NCBI GenBank assembly: GCA_964475205.1
Contig: CAYYVQ010000047.1
Location: 1 to 24,379, forward strand
Direction: 5' to 3'
DNA from: CAYSRM01 sp964475205
GTDB lineage: Bacteria; Verrucomicrobiota; Kiritimatiellia; UBA8416; CAYSRM01
DNA: 24,379 nucleotides
Below are positions 14,985 through 22,894 of this stretch, one piece after another. Every line of letters begins with the position of its first letter. Positions within the stretch are counted from its first letter, which is position 1. A program made the position numbers and the translations under genes. The notes beneath the pieces were generated by a model. It saw nothing but the letters and a program-made list of their open reading frames with translations, had not been told where the DNA came from and searched no databases.

Positions 14985-15014
14985 ATGCTAATTGTGAGGT
15001 GTTCGTTGTGTCAA
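14985..15014 (-). promoter_or_regulatory. Putative sigma70-type promoter of the btuB leader
   Basis: On the - strand TTGACA (15009-15014) is a perfect -35 and TAGCAT (14985-14990) a fair -10, separated by 18 bp. Transcription would start near 14978, about ten bases before the riboswitch P1 stem, which fits well. The assignment rests on motif and position only. Confidence 0.6.
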
Positions 15015-15083
15015 TAAAAAATAACAGGAAAAAGATCAATCTCCCGCTCTTCCGTCTTGTGGAGGACAGGCGTCTATGAAATT

Positions 15084-16274
15084 CTAAGCCAGCTTGCGCC
15101 TTTGTTTGTGAAAGTTTTCCCTGGCCTCGCGTCGTACACTGCTTTCAGTCATAAAGGCATAGCCCACGCGGGCCAGAGACTCGGAGGCTTTAAGCATCTG
15201 GTCAAGCGCGTAGTCGCTTTGTGAAGCTTCTCTAAACTGCGGGGAATGGCCGGCGATATTTTTCTTCGAGATGCCAAAGTATACGTGGGCGCCGGGCGCC
15301 TTATGCGAGACATCGCCGAAATCAGAAGAGCCACGTTTTGGATGTTCCGGCATTTCGGGATCAAGGCCGCATGCGTCAGCAGCCTCCATATACAACCTGT
15401 TGAGCGTAGCGTTGGGCCATCGCGCTTTGTAGGGAACAAGGTGATCTTCAATGGCGGGTTTTGTGCCGGTCATCAGGGCAGCTCCTTTAACAATGTTTCT
15501 GAAACGGGCCACCATAGTGCGCAAAACACTGTCACGAGGGGACCGTAAATAGAAAATGCCGCCGGCAGCATCGGGAATAATGTTCGGTATTGTGCCGCCT
15601 TCTTTTACCACCCCATGGATTCGGCTGCTTTCCTCCAATTGCTGGCGCCATGCGTTCACTCCCTGGAACACAAGCATCAGCGCATCCAGAGCGTTACGGC
15701 CCATTTCCGGTGACGATGCTGCATGTGCGGACTGGCCGCTGAAGGACACACGAAAGCGTTGTATGGCAGTGCAACCGGTATCGGGTCTTGTTCGGGAGTC
15801 CGGGTGGGGCATTATTATAGCATCAAAAGCTTTGAATGCGCCTGCTTTAACCATCCTGACCTTGCCTCCGCCCGATTCCTCTGCGGGTGTGCCAAGGACG
15901 GTCAGAGTACCCTTGAGATTCTGTTTCTCCATTACCCGGCCAAGCGCATAGGCGGCTCCCAGAGAAGCTGCTGCAATAAGATTGTGTCCGCAACCATGGC
16001 CCAGATCGGGCAGCGCGTCATATTCCGACAGGATGCAAAACGCGGGTTTGCCCTGACCCTTCGCAGCACGATAAGACGTGTCAATACCGACATACGGGGT
16101 ATCAACATTAAACTTCCAGCGCTTGAGTAAAGCAGTTTGCCAGGCGCAAGCCCTTATTTCCTCATAACCCAGTTCAGGCCGCGCATGAATTTTCAGAGCC
16201 AGGTTCCTGAGTGTTCGTGCCTGTTGTTCAACACTTTTATGGATTAGACTTTCCGCTTCGTCTCTCTTATTCAT
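15084..16274 (-). CDS. M20D-family amidohydrolase / dipeptidase
   Basis: A 396-residue metal-dependent amidohydrolase of peptidase family M20, subfamily D, closest in feel to AbgB/PM20D2-type enzymes that cleave N-acyl amino acids or small dipeptides. Visible landmarks are HARPELGYEE (30-39), the metal-site stretch SEYDALPDLGHGCGHNLIAA (83-102; His93, Cys95, His97), GTPAEESGGG with Glu132/Glu133 as metal ligand and general base, MPHPDS (His157), and the dimerisation-domain motif FSGQSAHAASSPEMGRNALD. No signal peptide, so cytoplasmic. ATG 16274 is preceded by AAAGG eight bases upstream. It is last in a same-strand series with a GNAT acetyltransferase and another M20 enzyme, suggesting a shared role in breaking down amide-linked compounds. 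The true substrate cannot be read from sequence. Confidence 0.88.
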   Translation of the reverse strand: MNKRDEAESLIHKSVEQQARTLRNLALKIHARPELGYEEIRACAWQTALLKRWKFNVDTPYVGIDTSYRAAKGQGKPAFCILSEYDALPDLGHGCGHNLIAAASLGAAYALGRVMEKQNLKGTLTVLGTPAEESGGGKVRMVKAGAFKAFDAIIMPHPDSRTRPDTGCTAIQRFRVSFSGQSAHAASSPEMGRNALDALMLVFQGVNAWRQQLEESSRIHGVVKEGGTIPNIIPDAAGGIFYLRSPRDSVLRTMVARFRNIVKGAALMTGTKPAIEDHLVPYKARWPNATLNRLYMEAADACGLDPEMPEHPKRGSSDFGDVSHKAPGAHVYFGISKKNIAGHSPQFREASQSDYALDQMLKASESLARVGYAFMTESSVRREARENFHKQRRKLA

Positions 16275-16500
16275 GTTTTCAGCCTTTCTTACAGCAATGA
16301 AGGAACAGGCGCGTTGGCTTCTTTGCCTACGTGGACACGCATATTACAGTTGTTCCGTGAACAGACACATTTTCTGGCCCGGTCTTACCAGCATGGAAAT
16401 GTAATCTTCTTTCGTGATAAACATCAAGAAATGATTGGGTCTCCAAAGCTGTCTCCGGCCGGCCAAAGTCCGTTCACGGGCTGGTGAGCATTGAACTTTG

Positions 16501-16974
16501 TCACAATGGCATCACGTAGTGAATCTGGCGCACGACCTCGCGGAACCCCAGCTTGGGATAAAGATGAGCTCCGGATTTGTTTGTCTCGAGGGTTTCGATT
16601 TTAGCCTGCTTAAGGTTTAATGACCTGAAAAGATTCAACGACCATTCTATCAATTGACGCCCGATTCCTCTGCCTTGCATCTTGCTTGTAACGGCAAGAT
16701 TGGAAATCACACCGCGACTTGCGATAGTATCGATCACGTTGGATACATAACCTACTACCTTGCCGTCATATTCCGCCACTGCGCAGGCTTCAGGCCGGTT
16801 TTCAAGTTCTTCTTTCACTTTCGCGCTCTTGATGAGATGCCAGGAAACGCCGCCCACCATCTCTTCGATGCGGGAGTCAATGGAAGCATACTCAGGGAAC
16901 TCATCGCGAGTTATTGCCAGGATTACATCATGATCGGATTCCTTAACTGTTCGAATTATAGCTGAAGTCTGCAC
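16501..16974 (-). CDS. GNAT family N-acetyltransferase
   Basis: A 157-residue GCN5-related acetyltransferase, which would transfer an acetyl group from acetyl-CoA to an amine. The acetyl-CoA binding motif is NLAVTSKMQGRGIGRQLIEW (92-111, with QGRGIG as the pyrophosphate loop), preceded by the strand AVAEYDGKVVGYVSNV. The C-terminal HLYPKLGFREVVRQIHYVM (137-155) is the usual terminal motif. The GTG start at 16974 has AGGAG seven bases upstream, which settles the start. It lies 89 bp downstream of the M20 peptidase gene and 226 bp upstream of the M20D gene, all on the - strand. The 226-bp spacer to the next gene contains nothing I recognise. The acceptor substrate is unknown; an amino acid or amine connected to the flanking deacylases is a reasonable guess. 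Confidence 0.85.
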   Translation of the reverse strand: MQTSAIIRTVKESDHDVILAITRDEFPEYASIDSRIEEMVGGVSWHLIKSAKVKEELENRPEACAVAEYDGKVVGYVSNVIDTIASRGVISNLAVTSKMQGRGIGRQLIEWSLNLFRSLNLKQAKIETLETNKSGAHLYPKLGFREVVRQIHYVMPL

Positions 16975-17063
16975 AAATGTTCTCCTTTCTAAAAAGTCTT
17001 TTGCTCAAGTCTTCAGACCGGATTATTAGCCCAAGGCGCGAATAAGCCGGGATAGAACAAGAT

Positions 17064-18368
17064 TCACTTTGACCGATAACCGGTTTCCGGGTCCAGCAGT
17101 ATTTGCAGCAGAAGCGCCACCGAGGCTGTTCCTTGATAAAGGTAATCTGTCTCGGCATACTCGGGAGTTGCGTGCGCCTGGCCCGGGGTGCCGAAACCCA
17201 TACCCAGAACCGGTTTGTTCAATTGTCGCGCCAGGTGGGTGGCATCGCTCCATGCAGGCTGAAGATCTATATTGCCCCAATCAGCCCTGACCTCGGACAT
17301 AGCTTTGCGGGCGTGAAGAAAAAGGGCATCGTCGGGGTCGCAGCGGTAAGGATAAAGATCCTTTAGCCATTCCACATTGACATCGGTGTTTGTGCGTCCT
17401 GCACACTTTGATTCTGTTGCGCCGGCAATGGTTTCTTCAAAACGCTTGCGGATGCGGCGTCCGTCAAAAAATCCGGTGGCGCGTTCGCAGGCGGCTGCTT
17501 CTTCGAATGGATAAAAGATGTTTGCGACAATTTCCGCTTTTCCGGGGACGACCGCCGGATGGGTTCCGGCTCTAAAAACGCCGATACTGGATCGGCACTC
17601 CGGGTAACGCGAACGATGATCGAGTTCAAACGCCGTAAAAGCCGAATGAACCGCAAGCGCAAGATCAAGGGCTCCAGCGCCCGACGCTGCGGCGCTGTGG
17701 CCGGCCTCTGCATTAATTGTAATGCGAGGTGTTATTATTCCGTTTGATCGGAAATACGGTCTTCCCGCCGAGCCATCAAGCACAATGGCTGCATCGCCGG
17801 TGATTCCTGCACGGCAGCAGGCCAGCGTACCCGCGCCTCCGCCGTTGCATTCTTCATCGACAACGGATTCGAAGAGCACCCGCCCCCGCAACTTGTCGGT
17901 TGTGCGCATGAGCGTTTCCAATGCAATCAGACCAAGCGCCAGGTTTCCCTTCGAATCACTCGCGCCGCGCCCATGCAATTTCCCTTCTATGAGTTGCGCT
18001 TCGAATGGATCGCCGTCCCAGTCATCCACGCCAACGGTATCCATGTGGCTGTTCAACACGATCGTCGGGCCGTTTCCGTCGCCAAACACCCATTCTCCAA
18101 CCACGCTTTCGCGTCCGTCCCATTTTCTGTCGCACGGTCCCAGCAGGCCGGCCCATGTGTATATGTCTTGAGGAACCGGAATTCTGCGGGTCTTAGCGCC
18201 CAGTTCACGCATGCGGGCTTCAATCCATTGCTGTCCAGCTCGCTCACCGGCAGGCGCTTGATCGCCGCTATAGGGATTGACCGTGGGGATTGAGACCAGT
18301 TCGCGTGTCCAGCGAATCTGCTTATCGCTCAGAGAATTTATGATGTCGGATAAAGGGCTTGTATTCAT
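17064..18368 (-). CDS. M20 family metallopeptidase/deacylase (ArgE/DapE/ACY1 type)
   Basis: Di-zinc amidohydrolase of family M20, 434 residues with the start chosen here. The zinc-site residues are all present: His108 and Asp110 in LNSHMDTVGVDDWDGDPF, bridging Asp138 in GRGASDSKGN, catalytic Glu172 and ligand Glu173 in VVDEECNGGGAGT, Asp198 in IVLDGS, and C-terminal His399 in GQAHATPEYAE. No signal peptide is seen. The frame is open to 18629, but the extra 87 residues have no family resemblance. ATG 18368 starts MNTSPLSDIINSL, and a GGAT lies about ten bases upstream. Family members remove acyl groups from amino acids or split dipeptides. It is first of three - strand genes and divergent from an amidohydrolase. 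A possible - strand promoter (TTGATA at 18558-18563, TTTAAC at 18535-18540) lies upstream. Confidence 0.87.
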   Translation of the reverse strand: MNTSPLSDIINSLSDKQIRWTRELVSIPTVNPYSGDQAPAGERAGQQWIEARMRELGAKTRRIPVPQDIYTWAGLLGPCDRKWDGRESVVGEWVFGDGNGPTIVLNSHMDTVGVDDWDGDPFEAQLIEGKLHGRGASDSKGNLALGLIALETLMRTTDKLRGRVLFESVVDEECNGGGAGTLACCRAGITGDAAIVLDGSAGRPYFRSNGIITPRITINAEAGHSAAASGAGALDLALAVHSAFTAFELDHRSRYPECRSSIGVFRAGTHPAVVPGKAEIVANIFYPFEEAAACERATGFFDGRRIRKRFEETIAGATESKCAGRTNTDVNVEWLKDLYPYRCDPDDALFLHARKAMSEVRADWGNIDLQPAWSDATHLARQLNKPVLGMGFGTPGQAHATPEYAETDYLYQGTASVALLLQILLDPETGYRSK

Positions 18369-18681
18369 TTTCTGCTTATCCAGTTCTGGAATAATGGAAT
18401 ATTTAAAAGAGTTTGCTTTCCCGCGGCCACAGGCCTGGTTCGTCAATTTCCAGTATACATTCTGCAATGAATGGAGATTGCCATCAGAAGGTTTTACTGT
18501 CAATTGTGAACGGTTGGATGCCCGGTAGGACATAGTTAAAAAAACGGCGCGTAAACGTATCAAATCCGCATGAACCATTTGTTGTGTAAAAAGCGGTATC
18601 TTGACTTTGAATACTGATTGGGCGTACATTTCTCAAATAGTATCAGCTTAATGTTGGGGTGAATCGAGGAAGGCGGCATTC
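18369..18681. promoter_or_regulatory. Divergent intergenic region with a putative + strand promoter
   Basis: This 313-bp gap separates the - strand peptidase operon from the + strand amidohydrolase. On the + strand TTGACT (18601-18606) and TACATT (18625-18630), 18 bp apart, form a plausible promoter giving a leader of about 45 nt before the amidohydrolase. On the - strand TTGATA/TTTAAC with 17-bp spacing is a weaker candidate. I see no coding gene, operator palindrome or riboswitch here. Evidence is consensus matching only. Confidence 0.4.
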
Positions 18682-19869
18682 ATAAATACGGACACATATC
18701 TTATAAAAGACGGAAATGCTTTTCTGCCCGGCAGGGGATTCTGCAAGAGCATCGGAATTCTGATTCGCAAGGGTAAGATCGCCGAATTGGGCAAAGGACT
18801 TAAGGCGCCGCGCGGCGTCAAAGTCTTTGACGCGCAGGGAGCATGGATCACCCCGGGTATTATTGACGGGCATACTCACATGGGCATGAAGGATCACCCT
18901 TTCAATGAAAATGACTCAAATGAAAAAAGCGCGCCGTTGACTCCCTACATAAATGCTATTGACGCAATAAACCCGTTTAACGAAGTTTTTGCGCATGCCG
19001 CGCTAAACGGCATTACCTCGGTGATGGTCCTGCCCGGGAGCACGAATATTTTCGGGGGCACCGGCGCGTTGATCAAGACCTATGGGACGCTGATTGACCA
19101 AATGGCCTTGCGCTCGCCTGCTGCTATGAAGATGGCGCTGGGATATAACATTAAAAATGCTTACGGCGCCAAAGGCAACGGAATGCCTTTTTCGCGAATG
19201 GGAAACGCCTATCTGATGCGCAAAGCATTTGGAGACGCTCTGGCGTATCAGAAGAAACGCAAATCCAAAGCCGCTGAGCGGATTGATCCGAATATGGGAC
19301 ATGATAATGTTTTAAAAGTTTTGTCCGGACGTCTGCCTGCACGTATTCATTGCCACCGGGCAGACGATATTATGACTGCACTGCGCATTGCAGATGAATT
19401 CGGATTCAAGCCGTGTCTTGAACATGTCACTGAAGGATATCTCGTGGCCGGCGAACTGGCGCGGCGCAAGATCGACTGTTTTGTCGGTCCAAATTTTGAG
19501 CCTGCCACAAAGCAGGAAACCGTCCGTGAAGGATATGCTAATACAGTCAAACTCCACAAAGCGGGAGTTCGGATTGCCATGATTTCAGACCATGGCGTTA
19601 ATCCATGCTGGTTCCTGCCGATCTATGCTGGAATAGCTGTTCGCGAAGGACTTCCAGAGGAAGACGGGCTTAGAGCCATAACACAGTGGCCTGCCGACAT
19701 GATGGGCGTTGGCCGGCGTATCGGCCGTTTGAGCAAAGGATCGGACGCCGATATTGTCGTTTGGAATCGCCATCCCTTATATATGGGCAAAGCCACTCAT
19801 GTGTGGATTAACGGCAGCATGATAACCGAGGATGTCCTGCGACGGACGCACACTTTCAGGGATTTGTAG
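18682..19869 (+). CDS. Amidohydrolase (imidazolonepropionase-like superfamily), ATA start or start-loss
   Basis: Metal-dependent hydrolase of the amidohydrolase superfamily, which acts on C-N bonds of cyclic or linear amides. Motifs, numbered from the start used here, are WITPGIIDGHTHMGM (His64, His66), LNGITSVMVLPGSTNIFGG, ARIHCHRADDI, CLEHVTEGY and IAMISDHGVNP, the expected metal ligands along the barrel. The usual C-terminal beta-strands GRIGRLSKGSDADIVVWNRH and VWINGSMI are intact. The problem is the start. The family N-terminal strands (TYLIKDGNAFLPG, IGILIRKGKIAELG) lie in frame upstream of the first standard start, TTG 18787. The frame opens at 18652 without ATG, GTG or TTG. ATA at 18682 sits eight bases after a strong GAGGAAGG and would give a full-length 395-residue protein. 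I therefore annotate from the ATA; a mutated ATG is the alternative. Confidence 0.8.
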   Translation: MNTDTYLIKDGNAFLPGRGFCKSIGILIRKGKIAELGKGLKAPRGVKVFDAQGAWITPGIIDGHTHMGMKDHPFNENDSNEKSAPLTPYINAIDAINPFNEVFAHAALNGITSVMVLPGSTNIFGGTGALIKTYGTLIDQMALRSPAAMKMALGYNIKNAYGAKGNGMPFSRMGNAYLMRKAFGDALAYQKKRKSKAAERIDPNMGHDNVLKVLSGRLPARIHCHRADDIMTALRIADEFGFKPCLEHVTEGYLVAGELARRKIDCFVGPNFEPATKQETVREGYANTVKLHKAGVRIAMISDHGVNPCWFLPIYAGIAVREGLPEEDGLRAITQWPADMMGVGRRIGRLSKGSDADIVVWNRHPLYMGKATHVWINGSMITEDVLRRTHTFRDL

Positions 19870-19914
19870 ACACGCCAACCCCGTATGGCTTCGACTACGA
19901 AATCCTGTCTAATC

Positions 19915-22524
19915 TCATGAAGCTGGAACCAATAATCCGCCGGATCCTTTATTTTCCAGATCCCGAAGCTGCCAGACATGGCCGCCCAGCGCGTGGTTAA
20001 GTTGACCCGGCTTGTAGTTGTAATAAACCTTCTGACCGGAAGGCGCGCGCAACCGGTTTTCCCCGGAGACTTTCGGATCATTTTGTGTTCCTGTTCCTGT
20101 CGCTTCTGTCACATCAAAGTTTGCAATTTCGCCCTTGATGCCTGATTTGCCGCTGCCGCTGTCAAGGGTGATACTCTGCAGCAGATCAAGATCAAGCCGA
20201 GCAAGAAGTATGGACTTATCGCATGCCAGTTTAGCCAGGCCGTATTTCGAAACATTTCTCTTGCTATCCTTGTCTTCCGATCTGAGATCAAGCTTGCCGG
20301 TCAAGCTGATATTTCCCGTAATACCTTTATTGATCGCCAGGTCTGACGCAGCGTGGTTAACTGCTGCGTTTCCATTAATATCACCGATTGTAACATTCCT
20401 GTAGTTGCTGATCGAAGTCTGCGCCCCTTTGTTTGAACCGTAGTTATCTTTCAAGTTACGCGCCTCGATTGAAGTAATAGCGGCATCGCCTGAACTGTTG
20501 TTTCCGTTAAGCATGATCATGCCTGCGCGCGGACTTCCCGTGCGGCCGCCTTTTGTTGTTGTCCTGATGTCTCCGACAACGAGCGAGCCGAAATGATCAA
20601 CCGTGATGTCGCCGCCGTTCCATGCGCCGGACCCTGCGCGGATGTCACCTGGCTTATCGGAGGATCCGATGGCGACATTGCCCGCGCTGTAAACGCGTAT
20701 TGATCCGGGGCCGGCCCGTGCTCCGGTTGCATAGGCATGCAGGTAGCTTGCGCGTATTTCTCCCGCTCGACTGTCAGCGTTACCGATAGAGATTATGCCC
20801 GCATGGTAATCCGCGCTGGCCCGGGTGTGCTCCGCGTGCGTATCAATGCCGCCAATATCGATATTGCCGACGTCTTCGATTATGATATGCGAGGAACTGA
20901 TCTGATTGCCCCGGAAAGTCTTGATGGCTGTCTCGGCATTGCCGCTGATCGCCCCTTTGTTCAGGTTCAGGGTCAGCCGGCCGCGCGCATGATCGCTGAT
21001 CAATGTATGCGCGCCCAAATGAAGCGGGGTAGGTTTGGGTCCGTAATCGGAAAACTTATACAACCAGTTCGGACTTTTACCAACCGCATACAGCGGATGA
21101 TCCGGTGTTTCGACAAAGGCGATTGCCGGAGCTTTTCCGTCAATTTGCTGATTACCCGGAATTGTAAGTTGCGCCACTTCGGGCGGCGCAGAATCAGTTG
21201 TGAAACTACCTGCTTTTGACCAGTTGCCTCCGACATAGTTTTCAACAAAGGTCCGGACGAAATATTTCTGCCCGCTGTCGAGCTTGTCGATCACCCTGTC
21301 GAACTTTCCCGACTTCAAACCCACGGGTTTAACCCTGGCCCAATTGTTGGTGGACTTGGCGCCGGCGTCTTGCGCCGGGTTGATGCACAGAAATACCTCG
21401 GGAATCGGCGAGCCGCCTGTTACCTCTCCGCCGACCACGGCCGAGTTCCATGAGAGTTTTTTCGCGCGTGGCTGTGGGTTCTGCGAAGGTCTCACTCCGT
21501 CAGGATTATGCTTATAAAGAAGAACTTTGCCGTTGCCGGCCCACATATTGACCCCGTATTCGGGAATATGGGCGACAAGCCCACTACCGTATGGCGGGGA
21601 ATCATCCAGCAGGCGGTATTCATTTTTATCCGCGTCAAACTCATAGAATTCCTTGTGCCGCGGATCCAGGATCAGATATCGGCCTGACTGCGGGTCCACG
21701 GTTGCATCGTGATGCCGTATGCTGGTTCCTTCACGTGGAAAGTCTTTCATCGGATTGATATTGCCGTCCTTATCGACGATTGCAACGGCCTGAGAATTGT
21801 TTCCGGCCATAAACAGGACCTCGTTCCGATATGGGTTTTCCTGTGCGATTCCATGATAGCCATGTGCATGAGCAGGCCCCAGTATAGTCCACTTATTTTC
21901 TTTGTCCGAAAAGAATCGCATTTTCTTGCTTTTTGTCGGCGCCAGCAGCCCTTTCAAGGCGACGGAATAGGCCAGGGTCATGGGACCCCGCCCGGGTTTA
22001 TTTCCTTTGACAAGCGGCTGCCATGTGTCGTTGACGACATCGTATCGGGATTTACACACAAAAAAGATGCTATTGACCGGGTCGAACGCATTGCAGGAAT
22101 ACTGATGCCCGAACTTCTGCTTTAGCTCCGGCGCATTGGGCTTCCCGACAAAATCAATGACTCGCCACTTGTTCTCAACTTCCGAGTAAGCCACGAATTT
22201 ACGGGTCTGCCGCACGCCGAAGAACAGGAACTGACCGGTGCGGCTATCCCAGTGCGCATCGTCGGACCAGGTGCCGATATGGAGCCCCTTCCCGGGTTTC
22301 GGCGCCGACCATAGACGTCGCGGCTTTTCTGTTTTCAGTTCCGCCCATGTGCCGGGTTTCATGGAGAGAGCCAGTTTTGACAGTTCAGTTTTGCCGCGGC
22401 GTTTCTCGACCGCCGCTTTCACTTCTTCGCCGTCGGGCAGCCAGGTTGGTTCGTAGGCAATGGAAAGCGATGTTATTGAAATAAGGAGCAGCGTTATGAG
22501 AAGGCAGAATTTATGGGTCATCAT
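19915..22524 (-). CDS. Large secreted beta-propeller / FN3-like / beta-helix repeat protein
   Basis: I do not recognise a named family. The ~870-residue protein has a clear signal peptide (MTHKFCLLITLLLISITSLS, cleavage near SIA-YEP). Residues ~55-345 have recurrent propeller-like strands with GQFLFFGVRQTRKFVAYSEV, YSCNAFDPVNSIFFVCKSRY, HHDATVDPQSGRYLILDPRH and EFYEFDADKNEYRLL. Residues ~355-445 resemble the fibronectin-like module common in PVC-bacterial surface proteins (KKLSWNSAVVGGEVTG, KYFVRTFVENYVGGNWS). Residues ~545-750 are short Gly/Asp-rich repeats (GNIDIGGIDTHA, AGIISIGNADSRAG, GDITVDHFGSLVVGDI, RNVTIGDINGNAAVN) typical of a right-handed beta-helix. It ends GGLLVPAS without an LPXTG, PEP-CTERM or membrane anchor. 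The second ATG (22524) fits the AGAAAGG six bases upstream better than 22530. Probably exported and involved in surface or polymer binding; function unknown. Confidence 0.8.
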   Translation of the reverse strand: MMTHKFCLLITLLLISITSLSIAYEPTWLPDGEEVKAAVEKRRGKTELSKLALSMKPGTWAELKTEKPRRLWSAPKPGKGLHIGTWSDDAHWDSRTGQFLFFGVRQTRKFVAYSEVENKWRVIDFVGKPNAPELKQKFGHQYSCNAFDPVNSIFFVCKSRYDVVNDTWQPLVKGNKPGRGPMTLAYSVALKGLLAPTKSKKMRFFSDKENKWTILGPAHAHGYHGIAQENPYRNEVLFMAGNNSQAVAIVDKDGNINPMKDFPREGTSIRHHDATVDPQSGRYLILDPRHKEFYEFDADKNEYRLLDDSPPYGSGLVAHIPEYGVNMWAGNGKVLLYKHNPDGVRPSQNPQPRAKKLSWNSAVVGGEVTGGSPIPEVFLCINPAQDAGAKSTNNWARVKPVGLKSGKFDRVIDKLDSGQKYFVRTFVENYVGGNWSKAGSFTTDSAPPEVAQLTIPGNQQIDGKAPAIAFVETPDHPLYAVGKSPNWLYKFSDYGPKPTPLHLGAHTLISDHARGRLTLNLNKGAISGNAETAIKTFRGNQISSSHIIIEDVGNIDIGGIDTHAEHTRASADYHAGIISIGNADSRAGEIRASYLHAYATGARAGPGSIRVYSAGNVAIGSSDKPGDIRAGSGAWNGGDITVDHFGSLVVGDIRTTTKGGRTGSPRAGMIMLNGNNSSGDAAITSIEARNLKDNYGSNKGAQTSISNYRNVTIGDINGNAAVNHAASDLAINKGITGNISLTGKLDLRSEDKDSKRNVSKYGLAKLACDKSILLARLDLDLLQSITLDSGSGKSGIKGEIANFDVTEATGTGTQNDPKVSGENRLRAPSGQKVYYNYKPGQLNHALGGHVWQLRDLENKGSGGLLVPAS

Positions 22525-22555
22525 GTCCATCCTTTCTGGATTTCAGCGTATAGTT

Positions 22556-22578
22556 CTTAGCCTGATCTATTCATGAAC
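22556..22578 (+). repeat. Dispersed repeat (31-bp family), partial copy
   Basis: CTTAGCCTGATCTATTCATG followed by AAC matches the copies at 9110 and 24281 over 23 positions with at most two differences. The downstream half diverges. It lies 32 bp upstream of the secreted-protein start, in its 5' region. Confidence 0.65.
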
Positions 22579-22894
22579 CCGTCAGCGCCATTGTACAAGG
22601 CGCTTAGCGGAAGACACTCACCACTGATTACACGGATGAAGTATAAGAATGATCGATATAGAACAAAATTCGTGTTATCTGCTCGCATCCCGAACTCGTT
22701 TCGGGGCGTACAATCCGTGATTGTCTCCTTTTCGGATGCACAATTGGGCTAGGATACAATTTTCGATCAGAACATAAAGAGAAAACCCGGCCATTTTTCT
22801 TAACGTTTCCTTTACCCACAAGCGCTTGTTTTGCAGCAGGCACGCAACCCAATTGTCTGGGACCATTAAATGAGCAGGTTGGAAAGCTCTCTAG
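22579..22894. other. Gene-free spacer between the phosphofructokinase and secreted-protein genes
   Basis: No gene is supported in these ~316 bp. Bases 22619-22640 (caccactgattacacggatg) and 22669-22730 (ttcgtgttatctgctcgcat ... caatccgtgattgtctcc) look like repeat debris, with recurrent ATTACACGGAT/ATCCGTGATT-like words in opposite orientations. It is not possible to name the element. No T-rich hairpin terminator for the phosphofructokinase gene was found. Confidence 0.4.

Noticed and set aside
17722..18171. 149-codon + strand frame inside the M20 peptidase gene
   Set aside because: The opposite frame has all M20 zinc ligands; this one has Pro/Ser-rich noise.
18369..18629. 87-residue N-terminal extension of the M20 peptidase
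   Set aside because: The extension has no family resemblance or signal peptide, would start in a region carrying the divergent promoter, and a better start exists at 18368.
20737..21219. 160-codon + strand frame within the secreted-protein gene
   Set aside because: Antisense to the beta-helix region, no start context or homology.
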